From positions 1 to 34,530 of the forward strand of contig CAMLNA010000034.1 of NCBI GenBank assembly GCA_946481025.1: DNA of 34,530 nucleotides, read 5' to 3'. The position numbers were made by a program, and so were the translations under genes. Origin of the DNA: an uncultured Rivibacter sp. GTDB taxonomy: Bacteria > Pseudomonadota > Gammaproteobacteria > Burkholderiales > Burkholderiaceae. The notes beneath the pieces are model-generated. The model worked only from the letters and a program-made list of their open reading frames with translations, was not told the origin of the DNA and did no database searches. Below are positions 32,351 through 34,530 of this stretch, piece by piece. Position 1 is the stretch's first letter. Every line of letters starts with the position of its first letter.

Positions 32351-33496
32351 TCAACTCCATGCCGTCCATTTCGCTTCCGATCGCGCCGATGCCACCGTCT
32401 TCTCGATGAAGCGCACGCCGCGAGCACCGTCGGCCACCGTGGGGAAATCCGCTTCGTGAGTCGCCGGCGCCCGGCCGGCCCTGGCCGCCGCCATGGCTTC
32501 AGCGACGCCCAGGTACACGTTCGCAAAGGCCTCGATGAAAGCCTCCGGGTGGCCGCCGGGCAGCCGCGTGGCGCGGCGGGCCGCTTCGCCCAGCCAGGGC
32601 GAGCCGCGGGTGAGCACCTGGCGCGGGCCCTCCAGCGGCGCGAACTCCAGGCGGTTGGGTTCTTCCTGGCGCCATATCAGAGTGCCGAGGGTGCCTGACA
32701 CCCGCAAACGCAAATCGTTCTCGCAGCCGCTTTCGATCTGCGAGGCGAGCATCGCGCCGCGCGCGCCGCCCGCGAAGCGCAGCAGCAGCGAGGCATCGTC
32801 GTCGAGCGTGCGGCCGGCTCCGAAGCTGGTGAGGTCGGCGCACAGGCTCTCGACCTGCAGCCCCGTCACCGTGGCGACCAGGTTCTCGGCATGCGAGCCG
32901 ATGTCGCCCATGGCGCCCGCGATGCCGCTGCGTTGCGGGTCGAGCCGCCACTCGGCCTGCTTGTTGGATTCCACGTTGCGGGCGAGCCAGCCCTGGTGGT
33001 ACTCGACCACCACCTTGCGCAGCGGGCCGAGTGCACCGCTTTTCACCATCTCGCGTGCCTGGCGCACCATCGGGTAGCCGGTGTAGTTGTAGGTCACGCC
33101 GAACACGGTGCCGCGGCGGCGCGACAGCTGGACCAGTTCGTCGGCCTGTTCGCCGGTGTGGCACAGCGGCTTGTCGCACACCACGTGGAAGCCGGCTTCG
33201 GTGAAGGCGCGCGCCACCTCGTAGTGCAGGTGGTTGGGCGTGACGATGCACACCACGTCGATGCGCTCGCCTCGAGGACGCTTGAGCTCGTCCTCGAGCA
33301 GGTCCTGCCAGCGGGCGTGGTTGCGGTCGTCGGGCAGGCCCAGTTCGCGGCCCGAGGCGCGGGCGCGCTCGGGGTCGCTCGACAAGGCGCCGGCCACCAG
33401 CGCATAGCGCCCGTCGAGCGCCATGGCCATGCGGTGCACGCCGCCGATGAAGGCCCCCTGGCCGCCGCCGACCATTGCATAACGGAAGACGCGCAT
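32351..33496 (-). CDS. Gfo/Idh/MocA family oxidoreductase
   Basis: A 381-residue NAD(P)-dependent dehydrogenase. Rossmann motif [12 protein letters not shown] (10-21), [14 protein letters not shown] after the second strand, IVTPNHLH (84-91), the catalytic-type D108-K-P110 (EKP motif variant) and [10 protein letters not shown] with D198 and H202. This is the pattern of inositol or sugar dehydrogenases in the family; the exact sugar is unknown. The ATG lies 4 nt after the stop of the sugar isomerase gene, with AAGGG upstream, so the two form an operon for a sugar or cyclitol. Confidence 0.92.
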   Translation of the reverse strand: MRVFRYAMVGGGQGAFIGGVHRMAMALDGRYALVAGALSSDPERARASGRELGLPDDRNHARWQDLLEDELKRPRGERIDVVCIVTPNHLHYEVARAFTEAGFHVVCDKPLCHTGEQADELVQLSRRRGTVFGVTYNYTGYPMVRQAREMVKSGALGPLRKVVVEYHQGWLARNVESNKQAEWRLDPQRSGIAGAMGDIGSHAENLVATVTGLQVESLCADLTSFGAGRTLDDDASLLLRFAGGARGAMLASQIESGCENDLRLRVSGTLGTLIWRQEEPNRLEFAPLEGPRQVLTRGSPWLGEAARRATRLPGGHPEAFIEAFANVYLGVAEAMAAARAGRAPATHEADFPTVADGARGVRFIEKTVASARSEAKWTAWS

Positions 33497-33500
33497 GCGG

Positions 33501-34505
33501 TCAGCCCTTGTTGTCGAACGCGGCGTCGAATGCCTGCGCCGCGGGTTTGAAGTCGAGCCGCTTGCAGAAGGCAGCACTTTCGGTCGCTCCGTGCACCCGG
33601 TCCATGCGGCTGTCTTCCCACTCGACGCTCAAGGGCCCCTGGTAGCCGACGTCGTTGAGCGCCACGATGATGGACTCGAAGTCGATCATGCCGCGGCCCA
33701 CGCTGCGGAAGTCCCAGCCGCGGCGTGCGTCGCCGAAGCTGGTGTGGCCGCCGAAGGTGCCGACCGTGCCGTCGCCCTTGCCCCACCACACGTCCTTCAT
33801 GTGGCAGTTGTGGATGCGGACCGCGAAGGTGCGGATGAACTTCACGTAGTCCACGCCCTGGTAGGCGAGGTGGCTCGGGTCGAAGTTGAAGCCGAAGCGC
33901 CGGTGGCCCTTGACCGCTTCGATGGCACGCTGGGCCGAAGCGATGTCGAAGGCGATCTCGGTGGGGTGAACTTCGAGCGCGAAGTCGATGCCTTCCTTGT
34001 CGAACACGTCGAGGATGGGGATCCAGCGCTGCGCGAAGTCCTCGAAGCCGGCGTCCCAGTAGGCCTGGGTGGTCGGCGGAAAGGCATAGATCGAATGCCA
34101 GATCGACGAGCCGGTGAAGCCGGTGACGGTGGGCACGCCGAAGCGGCGGGCCGCGCGCGCCGTGTCCTGCATCTCCTGCGCGGCGCGGCGGCGCACGCCT
34201 TCGGGGTCGCCGTCGCCCCACACGTGCGCGGGCACGATGGCCTTGTGGCGCTCGTCGATGCGGTCGCACACCGCCTGGCCGGTGAGGTGGTTGCCGATGG
34301 CGAAACACTGCAGGCCGTGGGAGGCGAGCAGCCGGCGCTGCCGTTCGCAATAGCCGTCGTCGCGCAGCGCCTGCTGCACATTGAAGTGATCGCCCCAGCA
34401 GGCGAGCTCCAGGCCGTCATAGCCCATCCGCCGGGCCAGCGGTGCCAGTTCAGCCAACGGAAGGTCGGCCCACTGGCCGGTGAAGAGAGTGACGGGTCTT
34501 GGCAT
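33501..34505 (-). CDS. Sugar phosphate isomerase/epimerase (xylose isomerase-like TIM barrel)
   Basis: A 334-residue TIM-barrel protein of the AP-endonuclease-2-like superfamily. The likely metal ligands are E178 (FALEVHPTE), D209 (FNFDPSHL), H235 (NCHMKDVWW) and E295 (SVEWEDSRM). [13 protein letters not shown] near the N-terminus is typical. AGAGGAG lies about 7 nt before the ATG. With the downstream Gfo/Idh/MocA enzyme it probably converts a sugar, sugar acid or inositol derivative. The upstream part of the operon may lie beyond the window; only 25 bp follow the start codon. Confidence 0.9.
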   Translation of the reverse strand: MPRPVTLFTGQWADLPLAELAPLARRMGYDGLELACWGDHFNVQQALRDDGYCERQRRLLASHGLQCFAIGNHLTGQAVCDRIDERHKAIVPAHVWGDGDPEGVRRRAAQEMQDTARAARRFGVPTVTGFTGSSIWHSIYAFPPTTQAYWDAGFEDFAQRWIPILDVFDKEGIDFALEVHPTEIAFDIASAQRAIEAVKGHRRFGFNFDPSHLAYQGVDYVKFIRTFAVRIHNCHMKDVWWGKGDGTVGTFGGHTSFGDARRGWDFRSVGRGMIDFESIIVALNDVGYQGPLSVEWEDSRMDRVHGATESAAFCKRLDFKPAAQAFDAAFDNKG

Positions 34506-34530
34506 TGCGGGCTCCTCTGAACACCTTCAC

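Overview
The window is dense, high-G+C DNA (about 70% in most genes) with short intergenic gaps. The gene families (cytochrome b561/YceI, MetR/MetE, QorB with an HxlR regulator, LytS/LytTR pairs, YfiR/CHASE8-GGDEF-EAL, paired DUF1800/DUF1501) point to a free-living betaproteobacterium of the Burkholderiales, perhaps near Leptothrix, Rubrivivax or Roseateles. That placement is inferred from protein style and not from a marker gene. I see no rRNA, tRNA, CRISPR array, insertion sequence or phage gene.

Layout. 0.1-1.0 kb: a Nudix hydrolase. 1.2-5.2 kb: an envelope cluster with a cytochrome b561, three YceI-type lipocalin-like secreted proteins, a small membrane-anchored coiled-coil protein on the opposite strand, and a metallo-beta-lactamase-fold hydrolase coupled to the third YceI. 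5.2-7.4 kb (minus): an ECF sigma factor, a probable membrane anti-sigma factor and an exported protein of unknown function. 7.4-8.0 kb: the only long gene-free stretch. 8.0-11.4 kb: a DUF1800 lipoprotein and a Tat-type DUF1501 protein, closed by a strong terminator. 11.4-12.8 kb: a divergent QorB-like reductase and HxlR regulator sharing an operator. 12.8-15.7 kb: a His/Met-rich DUF2946 protein and a TonB-dependent receptor. 15.6-19.6 kb (minus): a run of carbamoyltransferase-like protein, LytS-type kinase, LytTR regulator and acyltransferase. 19.7-21.2 kb: a DUF6265 protein, a DksA/TraR-type zinc-finger protein and a stand-alone receiver. 21.3-24.6 kb: divergent metE and metR with MetR boxes between them. 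24.7-27.0 kb: a second LytS/LytTR pair with an unusual periplasmic coiled coil. 27.1-31.5 kb (minus): a TonB-dependent receptor, YfiR and CHASE8-GGDEF-EAL operon. 31.8-32.3 kb: a ParE/RelE-type toxin-antitoxin pair. 32.35-34.5 kb (minus): a Gfo/Idh/MocA dehydrogenase and a xylose-isomerase-like sugar isomerase.

How the parts work together. Several modules look like surface sensing and envelope maintenance. The most attractive candidate for an under-described system is the receptor-YfiR-CHASE8/GGDEF/EAL operon, where an outer-membrane transporter takes the place that the lipoprotein YfiB has in the Pseudomonas YfiBNR c-di-GMP system. The second is the degenerate carbamoyltransferase homologue placed 17 bp upstream of a LytS kinase. 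Operators that match published consensus sequences support the metE/metR and qorB/HxlR regulation.
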